This document shows positions 53,775 through 62,757 of a stretch of DNA of 64,000 nt, one piece after another (the first letter of the stretch is position 1; the number at the start of each line of letters is the position of its first letter). The stretch is from the NCBI RefSeq assembly GCF_018343715.1, contig NZ_JAGYPL010000002.1, positions 336,404-400,403 of the forward strand. Reading direction: 5' to 3'. Source of the stretch: Bacillus sp. FJAT-49711 (GTDB taxonomy: Bacteria; Bacillota; Bacilli; Bacillales; Bacillaceae_C). Position numbers and translations under genes: made by a program. The notes below the pieces were generated by a model. It saw only the letters and a program-made list of their open reading frames with translations. It had not been told where the DNA came from and did not search any database.

Positions 53775-54287
53775 GTGCAGTACAATGTCGAGACATTAAT
53801 GTTTCAGGATGATGGAGAGATTCCTAATAACCCAGATTTGCCCGTAATAGTGTATAAGCTAATTTTTAAGGAGAATCCGGAAGCTATTGAAGATACATTC
53901 AATCGTCATAAATGGACCGGGAGCTGGACAGGTGGTGTCTTCAGCTACCACCATTATCATAGTAATACTCACGAGGTGCTAGGTGTTAAAAGGGGAAATG
54001 CAACGATTCTTGTAGGAGGAGAGTGGGGCGAGAGGCTAAAGGTAGAGACGGGTGATGTTGTCGTTCTTCCGGCAGGAACGGGTCATAAGAAAATTAAGAG
54101 CAGCGATGAATTTGAAGTTGTCGGTGCATACCCAGGCGGGATGAATCCCGATTTAAGAAAAAGAGATACAAAATTACGGGCTCAAGACTTATCAGAAATT
54201 AAACATGTACCGATTCCCAAAACAGACCCAGTGTTCGGAGATAAGGGTCCTTTGTTAGAAAAGTGGATAAAACATAAGGAGGATTAG
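53775..54287 (+). CDS. Cupin domain protein (YjlB family)
   Basis: Single-domain cupin of 170 residues. Cupin motif 1 includes GGVFSYHHYHSNTHEVLGVKRG (metal-binding His cluster and Glu) and motif 2 is LPAGTGHKKIKSSDEF. The start is a GTG at 53775 after AAGGAGGAG; the longer upstream frame overlaps the metallopeptidase gene without a ribosome site. B. subtilis YjlB has the same form and no known function. Confidence 0.86.
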   Translation: MQYNVETLMFQDDGEIPNNPDLPVIVYKLIFKENPEAIEDTFNRHKWTGSWTGGVFSYHHYHSNTHEVLGVKRGNATILVGGEWGERLKVETGDVVVLPAGTGHKKIKSSDEFEVVGAYPGGMNPDLRKRDTKLRAQDLSEIKHVPIPKTDPVFGDKGPLLEKWIKHKED

Positions 54288-54310
54288 ACAAAAGTCTTGT
54301 CCTCCTTTTT
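54276..54310 (+). terminator. Terminator overlapping the end of the cupin gene
   Basis: AAGGAGGA and TCCTCCTT with inner GACAA/TTGTC form a stem that includes the stop codon; TTTTTCTTTTTTT follows. Confidence 0.8.
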
Positions 54311-54378
54311 CTTTTTTTGTCGCTAGGCTGAATTGCTTCTAAGGTGGGGGACTGACTTCTTTTCCCCTTTTTAAAAAT

Positions 54379-54410
54379 AAAAAGATTGGCAGTTCAAAGC
54401 CAATCTTTTT
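54379..54410. terminator. Bidirectional terminator
   Basis: AAAAAGATTGGC (54379-54390) and GCCAATCTTTTT (54399-54410) form a perfect 12-bp stem with an eight-base loop. It ends the convergent DUF2975 gene and backs up the cupin terminator. Confidence 0.9.
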
Positions 54411-54471
54411 CGAATGCTTTATTACATTCTTTCTGGACATTGCTGTTAATGAAAAGCGCCGTCTGGCCACC

Positions 54472-54951
54472 TCATATTGTCAAATCGTTTTCTGACTTCA
54501 TATCTAATGCATTTTTAAAAAGTGCTTGAAGAACAGCTGAGAAAAAGGAAATGATTAAGGATGTAAAAATGATGACAAATCCAATAAGAGCAATTCCCGG
54601 GTGCAGGGCTTTTTGGGATATGAGTAAGAAAAAACCAAATAAATAGACAATAGTGATTGTATTGGCACTGTACTTAATATGCTTTAATGATGTTACAGCT
54701 AAATCTGAAAAAGCGATATTCTTTTCGACATACAATAAAAGCTTTAGAGATTCGTATAAGGCGAGAAAAAATGGTACTGCTGTAAAATACAATCCAATTA
54801 GTACTGGATATTTCAAATAAGCATATTCAGGATTCATTTCTGCCACGCGTTTAGCTTCCCAGGGCAGCCAAAGAATACATAAAACTAATATGCTTGCTCC
54901 AATAAGCAGAATGACAAGTTTCAAAAACGTAGTCGTTATTCGATCCATCAT
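54472..54951 (-). CDS. DUF2975 membrane protein
   Basis: Four-helix membrane protein of 159 residues of the DUF2975 family (LKLVILLIGASILVLCILWLPW; YPVLIGLYFTAVPFFLALYESLKLL). Family members are usually followed by a small XRE regulator gene (YozG-like); none is found here, so this is a single gene. Two adjacent ATG codons (54951, 54948) fit the GGGGGTGT site. Confidence 0.82.
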   Translation of the reverse strand: MMDRITTTFLKLVILLIGASILVLCILWLPWEAKRVAEMNPEYAYLKYPVLIGLYFTAVPFFLALYESLKLLLYVEKNIAFSDLAVTSLKHIKYSANTITIVYLFGFFLLISQKALHPGIALIGFVIIFTSLIISFFSAVLQALFKNALDMKSENDLTI

Positions 54952-54979
54952 ACACCCCCACAATAATCGTAATAATTAC

Positions 54980-55007
54980 ATTATAACAAGTATTTATCGT
55001 TTATCAA
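54980..55007 (-). promoter_or_regulatory. Sigma-A promoter of the DUF2975 gene
   Basis: On the minus strand TTGATA (55007-55002), 16 bases, TATAAT (54985-54980). Close to consensus and 29 bases from the start codon. Confidence 0.75.
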
Positions 55008-55102
55008 TAAAAATTTATTAAAAAAATACAAATATTTATTGATTTAGGAAAGTATAATATAAGATCTAAACCTGTTTATTTTGATGAATAGTGTGAAATC
55101 TT

Positions 55103-55579
55103 CTAAATGGCAGCATTCGTAAAATCAACAGATGTAAGATTTATGATGCGTTGATTTTTACTTCCTTTAAACGATAATGTCAGGTCACGCTCTTTAAGAA
55201 CAAATGGTCCATCAACGAGAACATCACAGCAAGAAAGTAGTTTGCGAAAGTACGGATGTGAAGAAAAAAGCAATTGTTCTAACGTATACCCGCTATATAT
55301 CCATATGTTTTTTCCAAAGCTTTTGAGTATTTTCGCTAATTCATAAACTTCCTTCGCCTGAAAAAAGGGTTCACCGCCTGATAGTGTCACATCAGTTAGA
55401 GGGTTGCTTACGATTTCTTTTACCACGTCGTCTACTGTCATTTCTATACCATTATTATGATTCCAGCTCTTAGGGTTGTGGCAGCCTTTGCAAAAATGGG
55501 GGCAGCCGGCGAAGAAAACGACCGTTCGCAACCCTTCGCCATCAACGACTGAATCATGAATAATATTCATGACCTTCAT
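55103..55579 (-). CDS. nrdG: Anaerobic ribonucleotide reductase activating protein NrdG
   Basis: Radical-SAM activase of 158 residues that installs the glycyl radical on NrdD. The 4Fe-4S motif CPHFCKGCH (CxxxCxxC) lies near residues 26-34, with DGEGLRTVVFFAGCPHF ahead and the SAM-binding LSGGEPF near 64-70. It overlaps the nrdD stop by four bases (ATGA). Confidence 0.95.
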   Translation of the reverse strand: MKVMNIIHDSVVDGEGLRTVVFFAGCPHFCKGCHNPKSWNHNNGIEMTVDDVVKEIVSNPLTDVTLSGGEPFFQAKEVYELAKILKSFGKNIWIYSGYTLEQLLFSSHPYFRKLLSCCDVLVDGPFVLKERDLTLSFKGSKNQRIINLTSVDFTNAAI

Positions 55580-57447
55580 TTATGCTTCACCCTTTCTTGT
55601 TCCTCTGCACGTTTTGCTGAATTCCACTTTTTCATATCTCCGACTAAATAGCCGGTAATACGTCTAATTCGTTCTATGGATTGCTGATTATTATTGTGGC
55701 AGCTCGGGCATTCATTATCAATTATGCCGGTGTAGCTGCAAACTTTACAACGGTCTACGGGATGGTTGATGGACCCATATCCGAAGTCATTAGCTGCCAT
55801 CGTCTTAACTAACATATTGAGTGCGGTAATGTTTTTAGACACGTCACCATCACATTCAATATACGATATGTGTCCGCCATTACAAAGTTTGTGAAAAGGT
55901 CCTTCTTTTTTTATTTTATCGATAGCTTTTATAGGATAGTAAACGGGAATATGGAAGGAATTTGTATAATAGTCGCGATCGGTTATTCCTTTACGTATTC
56001 CAAACTCATGTTGATCCTGTTTTGTAAATTTTCCTGATAGCCCTTCTGCAGGAGTCGCGATAAGGGAAAAATTTAATCGATATATTTCAGATGCCTCATC
56101 CATCCGTTCTCTCATATGTTGAATAATATCATACCCTAGTTCGAACGCAGATTCACATTCGCCATGATGTCTACCAATAAGAGCGACTAATGCCTCAGCA
56201 AGTCCGATAAAACCAATACTTAAAGTACCGTGTTGAAGAACTTCTTCTAACGTTCCATCCCTATCGAGTTTTTCGCTATCTTTCCATACATGTTGGCCAT
56301 AAAGAAAGGGAAAATGCTTTGCCTTTTTCATAGCTTGAAAACGAAACCTTTCAAGTAATTGTTTGATAGCTAAATCGATGTAATGATCAAGCTTACGCAG
56401 GAATGTTTCGTATGTATTGGATGTCAAAGCTATTTTCACGAGATTAATAGACGTAAATGAGAGATTTCCTCTGCCAATACTATTCTCTTTTCCGTTTACA
56501 TTGGCCATTACTCGTGTTCGACATCCCATGTATGCGACTTCGGAATCTGGCGTGCCATTGTAAAAGATTGAATTAAAAGAAGAATCGATAAAGCTAAAGT
56601 TTGGAAATAGTCGTTTAGCAGTCGTTTCAAGCGCTAGTTCATATAAATCATAATTAGGATCGCTTTCTGCAAAGTTGATTCCTTTTTTTATTTTAAAAAC
56701 TTGAATAGGAAAAATAGGAGTTTCCCCTTTGCCGAGGCCAGCTTTCGTTGCAAGTAAAATGTTTTTTATAAGCATCCGGCCTTCCATAGAAGTGTCTGTA
56801 CCATGGTTAATCGAAACAAATGGAACTTGTGCCCCTCCACGTGAATGCATGGAATTGCAGTTATGAATAAACGCCTCACATGCTTGATAGACATCTCGAT
56901 CTGTCTCTGCCCAAGCCATTTTTTCCAGCTCATTCTCCTTTAAGTTCATTGGATAGCTTTGCAAGCGAATGATATGCTTTTTAAATGTTTTTTGAACATA
57001 GGGAGCTAAATCATAATCGAACATAGGGAAGCTTTGTCCACCATGCTGCATATTTTGATTTGATTGGAAAATAATTGAAGCTAATGCCATTGCGCTTGAA
57101 ATATCATTCGGCTCACGCATATGACCATGTCCAGTATTGAATCCGTTTTTTAGTATTTCCCCTAATGGAATCTGGCAGCATGTCGTTGTTCCTGTAGGCA
57201 TGAAATCTAGATCATGAGGATAAATATAATTTTCCTCAATCGCTTGTAGGACGGACTTATCTAACAACTTTTTCTTTGCAAAAAATTTCATCGCTTCAGA
57301 AGAAAATTTGGACATTTGCCCCATTGGGGATTGCCCGTCAACGTTAGCATTTTCCTGCAGCAAGTCTTGATTACTCGTTTCAATAATCTCGGTAAATACG
57401 TGTAGTAGGTCGCTTTCCTTTTGATGTGTTTGAAGTATCGTCTTCAT
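55576..57447 (-). CDS. nrdD: Anaerobic ribonucleoside-triphosphate reductase NrdD
   Basis: Class III, oxygen-sensitive reductase of 623 residues that makes deoxynucleotides without oxygen. The C-terminal zinc site is CKVC (near 568) with CPSC (near 582), followed by the glycyl-radical region RITGYLVGD. Other family motifs are GTTTCCQIPLG, HSRGGAQVPFVSINHGTD and GLAEALVALIG. No ATP-cone is evident at the N-terminus, so allosteric activity control may be reduced. The start is behind AGGAGTGA. NrdR boxes and an Fnr box lie upstream. Confidence 0.96.
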   Translation of the reverse strand: MKTILQTHQKESDLLHVFTEIIETSNQDLLQENANVDGQSPMGQMSKFSSEAMKFFAKKKLLDKSVLQAIEENYIYPHDLDFMPTGTTTCCQIPLGEILKNGFNTGHGHMREPNDISSAMALASIIFQSNQNMQHGGQSFPMFDYDLAPYVQKTFKKHIIRLQSYPMNLKENELEKMAWAETDRDVYQACEAFIHNCNSMHSRGGAQVPFVSINHGTDTSMEGRMLIKNILLATKAGLGKGETPIFPIQVFKIKKGINFAESDPNYDLYELALETTAKRLFPNFSFIDSSFNSIFYNGTPDSEVAYMGCRTRVMANVNGKENSIGRGNLSFTSINLVKIALTSNTYETFLRKLDHYIDLAIKQLLERFRFQAMKKAKHFPFLYGQHVWKDSEKLDRDGTLEEVLQHGTLSIGFIGLAEALVALIGRHHGECESAFELGYDIIQHMRERMDEASEIYRLNFSLIATPAEGLSGKFTKQDQHEFGIRKGITDRDYYTNSFHIPVYYPIKAIDKIKKEGPFHKLCNGGHISYIECDGDVSKNITALNMLVKTMAANDFGYGSINHPVDRCKVCSYTGIIDNECPSCHNNNQQSIERIRRITGYLVGDMKKWNSAKRAEEQERVKHK

Positions 57448-57474
57448 TTGATCACTCCTAATATAAGTTAGATA

Positions 57475-57522
57475 AAACTATATAGTGTGTTTATTTATTA
57501 TTCAACACTCTATATATTGTGT
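57475..57522. promoter_or_regulatory. Tandem NrdR boxes upstream of nrdDG
   Basis: AAACTATATAGTGTGT (57475-57490) and ACTCTATATATTGTGT (57507-57522) match the NrdR consensus ACACWATATATWGTGT at about 14 and 15 of 16 positions. They are 32 bases apart, the spacing typical of paired NrdR boxes. Confidence 0.85.
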
Positions 57523-57557
57523 TCCATTCTAATTTACTAGAAAAAAAGATTAAATTC

Positions 57558-57573
57558 CGTGATGAAAGTCACA
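57558..57573. promoter_or_regulatory. Fnr box on the nrdD side
   Basis: CGTGATGAAAGTCACA matches the Fnr consensus TGTGANNNNNNTCACA with one mismatch. A TAGAAT -10-like element on the minus strand (57531-57526) places it near -45 for nrdDG. Confidence 0.82.
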
Positions 57574-57601
57574 TTCAAAGTGATATCAAAATAATCTTTG
57601 T

Positions 57602-57617
57602 TGTGAGAAAAATCACA
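57602..57617. promoter_or_regulatory. Fnr box on the U32 peptidase side
   Basis: TGTGAGAAAAATCACA is a perfect Fnr site. TATGAT at 57634-57639 as -10 places the site close to -40 for the plus-strand U32 genes. Confidence 0.88.
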
Positions 57618-57685
57618 GAGGAGAAAATTAGTTTATGATACCCTCTTGATATTGAGGAATTGATGGATTGAAAGAGGGTTAATAC

Positions 57686-58600
57686 ATGATAGAAATCATT
57701 TCAACGGCGGAATCGAATGATCAAGCTGAGGCGTTAATTAGAGCCGGAGTTGATACCATAAATGTTGGGGAAGATGAATTTGGATTGCGGTTGCCAGCGT
57801 CTTGTTCCCGTAATGAGATAAGGAATATTGCTGAATTTGCTCATAAGCATAATAAAAAAATTTGTGTTTCAGTGAATGCGCTTTTTCACAATGATCGCAT
57901 AGAAAAGGTTATTAAGTATTTACAATTTTTACAAGAAATTAATGTTGATTCCATTACGGTAGGCGACCCAGGAGTCGTTCGTCTTTTAACATTGCATCAA
58001 ATCAATATTCCATATGTGTACGATGCGCAAACGTTAGTGACTAGCGCAAAACAAATAAATTTTTGGGTGAAACGCGGCTCTATGGGTGCTGTATTAGCAC
58101 GGGAATTGACATTTGAAGAGTTAAAATCGATACGAGAGCAGGTGGAGGTTCCTGTTGAACTTTTAGTATATGGTGCAACATGTATCCACCATTCAAAGAG
58201 GCCGCTCGTGCAAAACTATTTTAACTTTACAAAACAAGAGAAAGAAGAAGGGAAGGGGCTATTTATATCTGAACCTAAAAAGCCGGATTCGCATTATTCC
58301 ATTTATGAAGACATGAACGGAACTCACGTTTTTGCAACAGATGATATTAATTTAATGCCTTATTTAACATCTATACATAAAGCTGGTTTAACTCAGTGGA
58401 AAGTGGATGGAATTTTTACCCGTGGGCAGCATTTCGTTGAAATAGCACGTCTTTTTGTTAAGGCAAAAAACGCGTTAATAGAAGGTAAATGGACCGAAGA
58501 ACTAATGAAAAATTTCAATATGCAAATAAATTCCTTGCACCCAAAAGAAAGGACATTGAGTGAAGGGTTTTTCTCGAAAAGTCCTGATGAAGTAAAATAG
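57686..58600 (+). CDS. U32 peptidase-family protein, first subunit (TrhP1/YrrN-like)
   Basis: Protein of 304 residues of the U32 family. Recognised segments are ALIRAGVDTINVGEDEFGLR and HKHNKKICVSVNALFH, GDPGVVRLL, and the LLVYGATCIHHSKRPLVQNYF signature with a Cys-His pair. B. subtilis YrrN/YrrO (TrhP1/TrhP2) are a heteromeric pair needed for 5-hydroxyuridine at tRNA position 34, using prephenate and not oxygen. This pair may have that role or that of the related UbiU/UbiV oxygen-independent hydroxylases. Behind a perfect Fnr box, so probably induced without oxygen. Start behind AAAGAGGG. Confidence 0.87.
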   Translation: MIEIISTAESNDQAEALIRAGVDTINVGEDEFGLRLPASCSRNEIRNIAEFAHKHNKKICVSVNALFHNDRIEKVIKYLQFLQEINVDSITVGDPGVVRLLTLHQINIPYVYDAQTLVTSAKQINFWVKRGSMGAVLARELTFEELKSIREQVEVPVELLVYGATCIHHSKRPLVQNYFNFTKQEKEEGKGLFISEPKKPDSHYSIYEDMNGTHVFATDDINLMPYLTSIHKAGLTQWKVDGIFTRGQHFVEIARLFVKAKNALIEGKWTEELMKNFNMQINSLHPKERTLSEGFFSKSPDEVK

Positions 58601-58614
58601 AAAGGAATAGCTAA

Positions 58615-59847
58615 ATGAGAACAATCACAAAGAAACCGGAAGTTTTAGCACCAGCCGGCACACTTGAAAAACTGAAAACGGCCATTATTTATGGGGCGGA
58701 TGCTGTTTATATTGGCGGAAATCAGTATGGCTTGAGAACTAGAGCGGGTAATTTCACATATGACGAGATGCGCGAAGGGGTAGCGTTCGCTACTCAGCAT
58801 CATGCGAAAGTGTATGTAGCTGCGAATATGGTAGCGCATGAAGGAGATGTTGACGGAGCGGGGGAATTTTTCAACACGCTTAAAGAAATCGGTATTCATG
58901 CGGTCATTGTATCAGACCCTGCTTTAATTGAAATATGCGCTATGGAAGCGCCGGGCTTGCCGATTCATTTATCGACACAAGCGTCTGCAACTAATTATGA
59001 AACACTAAATTTCTGGCACGGTGAGGGGTTAGAGCGTGTTGTATTAGCTAGAGAAGTGAGCATGGAAGAAATAAAGAAAATCCGTCAAAAAACAAATGTA
59101 GAAATTGAAGCTTTTATACATGGAGCGATGTGTATTTCTTATTCCGGTCGCTGCACGCTATCGAATCATATGTCGAATCGGGATGCAAATCGCGGCGGCT
59201 GCTCACAATCATGTCGTTGGAAATATGGTTTATTTGAAATGCCGCAATCTGGCGAACGTATCTCTTTCCTAGCAGGGGAGCCAGAAGAAGACTTTTCAAT
59301 GAGTGCAGTCGATATGTCCATGATTCGCCATATCCCGGATTTAGTCGAATTTGGAGTAGATAGCTTAAAAATTGAAGGCCGTATGAAATCAATCCATTAC
59401 GTATCAACAGTTTCCAATGTGTATCGTCAAGCAATAGATGCCTATTGCAGCGACCCTGAACACTATGAGTTCAAGCAAGAGTGGGAGGATGAGCTGTGGA
59501 AAGTAGCGCAGCGTGAATTAGCGGTTGGTTTTTACTATGGAACTCCTACTGAAAACGAGCAATTATTTGGGGAGCGCCGTAAAATCCCAGCTTATTCTTT
59601 TATTGGCCAAGTGCTGGCATATGATGAAGAAACAAAAATGGCAACGATTCAGCAACGGAATGTATTTGAAGTTGGAGATGAAATTGAATTTTACGGACCA
59701 GGGTTTACTCATGTCTATCAAACAATTGATCATTTATGGGATGAAGAGGGAAAAGCAATTGACCGTGCCCCAAATGCAATGATGATTGTAAAAATGAAGG
59801 TACATGCCCCTGTTAAGCCTTTCGATATGATGCGGAAAAGAAAATAA
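58615..59847 (+). CDS. U32 peptidase-family protein, second subunit (TrhP2/YrrO-like)
   Basis: Protein of 410 residues, start 15 bases after the first subunit. The U32 signature is complete: EAFIHGAMCISYSGRCTLSN, then NRDANRGGCSQSCRWKYGL, whose Cys residues (GAMC, GRC, GGC, SC) form the 4Fe-4S site known in this family. The C-terminal domain (IPAYSFIGQVLAYDEETKMA) is the extra beta barrel of YrrO-type proteins. In B. subtilis the pair follows the methyltransferase gene trmR/yrrM in the udk-greA operon; here it is separate and Fnr-linked, so it is likely a second copy or a relocated one. Confidence 0.88.
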   Translation: MRTITKKPEVLAPAGTLEKLKTAIIYGADAVYIGGNQYGLRTRAGNFTYDEMREGVAFATQHHAKVYVAANMVAHEGDVDGAGEFFNTLKEIGIHAVIVSDPALIEICAMEAPGLPIHLSTQASATNYETLNFWHGEGLERVVLAREVSMEEIKKIRQKTNVEIEAFIHGAMCISYSGRCTLSNHMSNRDANRGGCSQSCRWKYGLFEMPQSGERISFLAGEPEEDFSMSAVDMSMIRHIPDLVEFGVDSLKIEGRMKSIHYVSTVSNVYRQAIDAYCSDPEHYEFKQEWEDELWKVAQRELAVGFYYGTPTENEQLFGERRKIPAYSFIGQVLAYDEETKMATIQQRNVFEVGDEIEFYGPGFTHVYQTIDHLWDEEGKAIDRAPNAMMIVKMKVHAPVKPFDMMRKRK

Positions 59848-59955
59848 AAGACGTCAAAAAGGATAGGCATCCAAATAAGGAGCTTATTCCTTTTTTCATT
59901 TCTAAAAGAAGGAGTATAATATAAAGATATTTGATTAAACAGGGAGTCGACATCA

Positions 59956-61221
59956 GTGGAAAAACAACAGAGCAAATATAGGTGGGTAGTATTTGCAACA
60001 GTATTGCTGACCTATTTTTTGATCGTTAGTCAAAGAACAGCACCAGGTTTAATTACAGACCAATTAATGCATGATTTTAAGGTGTCTGCAGCAACAATTG
60101 GATTATTAACAAGTATACAATTTTTTGCTTATGCAAGCTTGCAAGTTCCGGTTGGGATATTATCCGATCGTTTTGGACCGAATCTTTTTTTAGTAATCGG
60201 GGCATTGCTGAATGGTGTGGGAACATTAGTGTATAGCATCGCGCCAAATGAGTTCATACTGTTTATCGCACGTATGATGGTCGGGATTGGCGATGCGACC
60301 ATATGGGTTAACCTAGTATTAATACTTAGCCAGTGGTTTAAGGTAAAAGAGTTTATCGGGTTGCTCGGTATAGCGGGAATGTCGGGAAGCTTAGGTGTTT
60401 TGATGGCGACTGTACCTTTTTCTGCCTGGATTAACTTAACGGGTTGGAGATCAGCGTTTTTTACAGTTGGAATCATTTTATGTCTTTGTGCCTGCCTTCT
60501 TTATTATGTTCTTGTAAGAAAACCGAAGCAAATTATTAAGAATTATCGAGTAATCAATATTATGAATGATCAGACGGAGCCTAAGCGGGAGAAAACCGCT
60601 ATGCTGCTGCGTAGAATATTCTCCGACCGCCAAGCTTGGGCAACCTTCTTATGCCACTTCGGTCTTGTCGGTACATATATCGGATTCATTGGTTCTTGGG
60701 CAGTACCGTATGGAATTCATGTATATGGGATGTCACGATCAAGCGCAAGTCAGCTAGTGATGATCGGCCTTATTGGAGCGCTAATCGGTTCTCCTGTAGC
60801 AACATGGATTGCCAGCCGTTTAGGAACAATTAAACGCCCTTATCTGATTTTCCATCTTATTATCTTTTTAAGCTGGTTAGCACTATTTATTGCCGGCGGG
60901 AAACCACCGTATGGAATTCTGATTATACTTTTCTTGGTTATTGGTTTTGGAAATGGCGCTAGCTCTTTAACGTTTGCAGTTGTGCGGGAATCATTTGATA
61001 TTAAAGTCGTGGGAGTTGTTTCTGGTTTCGCCAATACAGGCGGTTTTTTAAGTGCCGTTCTTTTGCCAAGCATTTTTGGAAAAGTACTTGATTACTTTCA
61101 AGCTGCTCCTAGCAGTGTAGGGTATCACTATGGCTTTATTATTCCAGTTGTATTTTCCTTGATTGGAGTAATAGGGGGTGCACTCATAAAGGAACAGCAA
61201 CAAGAAGTAGGTGTGAAATGA
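59956..61221 (+). CDS. MFS transporter
   Basis: Twelve-helix transporter of 421 residues. The loop 2-3 motif is QVPVGILSDRFGPN and the C-terminal half begins after a cytosolic loop near 205-220 (MNDQTEPKREKTAML). RTAPGLITDQLMHDFKVSAAT and GMSGSLGVLMATVPFSAWIN are typical of the phosphate/sugar-phosphate and anion type of MFS. The start is GTG at 59956 behind GGGAGTC. A weak hairpin (AAGGA/TTCCTT near 59877-59896) lies before it, so it is likely separate from the U32 operon. Substrate unknown. Confidence 0.88.
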   Translation: MEKQQSKYRWVVFATVLLTYFLIVSQRTAPGLITDQLMHDFKVSAATIGLLTSIQFFAYASLQVPVGILSDRFGPNLFLVIGALLNGVGTLVYSIAPNEFILFIARMMVGIGDATIWVNLVLILSQWFKVKEFIGLLGIAGMSGSLGVLMATVPFSAWINLTGWRSAFFTVGIILCLCACLLYYVLVRKPKQIIKNYRVINIMNDQTEPKREKTAMLLRRIFSDRQAWATFLCHFGLVGTYIGFIGSWAVPYGIHVYGMSRSSASQLVMIGLIGALIGSPVATWIASRLGTIKRPYLIFHLIIFLSWLALFIAGGKPPYGILIILFLVIGFGNGASSLTFAVVRESFDIKVVGVVSGFANTGGFLSAVLLPSIFGKVLDYFQAAPSSVGYHYGFIIPVVFSLIGVIGGALIKEQQQEVGVK

Positions 61222-61241
61222 TAGGAGTAAGCAACAAGATT

Positions 61242-61279
61242 AAAAGGAAAGTCCATGTGGCTCATTGGATTTTCCTTTT
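61242..61279. terminator. Bidirectional terminator
   Basis: AAAAGGAAAGTCCA and TGGATTTTCCTTTT pair around a ten-base loop, between convergent MFS and EAL-HDOD genes. Confidence 0.82.
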
Positions 61280-61284
61280 GAGTA

Positions 61285-62517
61285 TTACGGTTCTTCGATT
61301 AATTGTTTTGCCCATTCAAAAGCTTCATAATAGCAGCTATGAGCAATACTGTCTTCAAGATGCACTTTTGTACATAAAATGCTAAATTCTTCCCAATCTC
61401 CTTTTTCTATAGAAATGATCAAATCCAATGCATCCTTCATCTGATTACGATGTCCTTTTAAAGCTTCACAGATGTTTTCTTGAAGTGGCATGGAATGTAA
61501 GATTTCTTCCATGTTTTGACCTAATAATGTATCCATGAGAGAGAGCATCCCAGTTAAGAAATAGGATGAGGCTTCCGTTTGCTTATTCACATGCATTGCA
61601 ATAAGTTCACACATTTTCGCTCTAACAAGACTGTTGAAAAATATTTCGTTAGACCATTCGCTTCTTACTGTTACACTGCCTCTAATAGAAAGAATATAAA
61701 GCCATTTTTTGAGCTCAGCCAGTCCAAGACGGACAATTGCCTGTCTTATTGAGTTTATTTTGCTAGCTGGACGATATGCAGGAGAATTAATCAATTTAAG
61801 CAGCTTATAGGATAAAGATAAATCTTGTTCTATTAATTCTGTAATTTTATCTAGATCAGGTTCATCTTTAGATAGGTGATTAATAATGACAAAGTAATTT
61901 TGAAAATACTCAGGGACATCCTTAGTTGAAAGAATAATAGGCTTAGAAAAAAAGTATCCTTGAAAGTATTCGTAGCCAGATTTTACAGCTGAATCGTATT
62001 CTTCTTTCGTTTCAATTTTTTCAGCAAGCAATTTAAAATGGAAACGCTTCGAAAAGTATTCAATAACTTGTCTAGTTTTTGCGGTAGTCTCTCGAAAATC
62101 AACTTTTACAATATCCGCAAGCTTTAATAAAGGATAGGAATATGGGTTTTCTTTATTTAAGACAAAGTCATCAAGCGCTATTTTGTATCCTTGGTTTTTA
62201 AGTTCTTTGCATATCTCCACTAATCCATGATTAAATTCTACTGTTTCAAGGATTTCTACAACAATCTCATTTGGTTGAAAATAGGAAGGGAGTCTTATAT
62301 TCAATAACCTTTCGGTAAAATTAATAAAACATGGCTTCCCGTTTGAAAGCTGTCCGATTCCAATATTAATAAAACTATTAACAATGACATCCGTCGTTGC
62401 AACATCTCCGTCTATTTCAGGAAAAATATTATCTTGATTTCTACGATACAGCAATTCATAGGCAAAAATATCTTTTGTTTTTGTAAAAATCGGCTGCCTG
62501 GCTACAAAAAAATCCAC
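61285..62517 (-). CDS. EAL-HDOD signalling protein (YuxH-like), degenerate EAL
   Basis: Cytosolic protein of 410 residues: an EAL-type domain (1 to about 200) followed by an HDOD domain (about 205-400). The start VARQPIFTKTKDIFAYELLYR and the end FQGYFFSKP match the YuxH family. The signature EAL reads ELL, and DDFG is DDFV, so c-di-GMP phosphodiesterase activity is doubtful; a protein-binding or c-di-GMP-binding role is more likely. The HDOD part contains DLSLSYKLLKLINSPAY and SIRQAIVRLGLAELKKWLY. Confidence 0.86.
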   Translation of the reverse strand: MDFFVARQPIFTKTKDIFAYELLYRRNQDNIFPEIDGDVATTDVIVNSFINIGIGQLSNGKPCFINFTERLLNIRLPSYFQPNEIVVEILETVEFNHGLVEICKELKNQGYKIALDDFVLNKENPYSYPLLKLADIVKVDFRETTAKTRQVIEYFSKRFHFKLLAEKIETKEEYDSAVKSGYEYFQGYFFSKPIILSTKDVPEYFQNYFVIINHLSKDEPDLDKITELIEQDLSLSYKLLKLINSPAYRPASKINSIRQAIVRLGLAELKKWLYILSIRGSVTVRSEWSNEIFFNSLVRAKMCELIAMHVNKQTEASSYFLTGMLSLMDTLLGQNMEEILHSMPLQENICEALKGHRNQMKDALDLIISIEKGDWEEFSILCTKVHLEDSIAHSCYYEAFEWAKQLIEEP

Positions 62518-62757
62518 AAGAATCCCCCTTAAACATTCAGACCCTTTTTTCTAAAATTACTCGTATTTAGAATATTACAAAACTCCCCATTAATATATAT
62601 AATAATGGAAATAATTACAATTTACTAGTCCGAAGTTCTTAAAAAATCGACAGAGTTTTACAAAAAATATTAATAGACAGGAAAATCGATAAATGACCAT
62701 TCACTTCATTTGCTATAATGTTAGTAGTAAAGAAAGACTTTGAATTGAGGAACGAAT

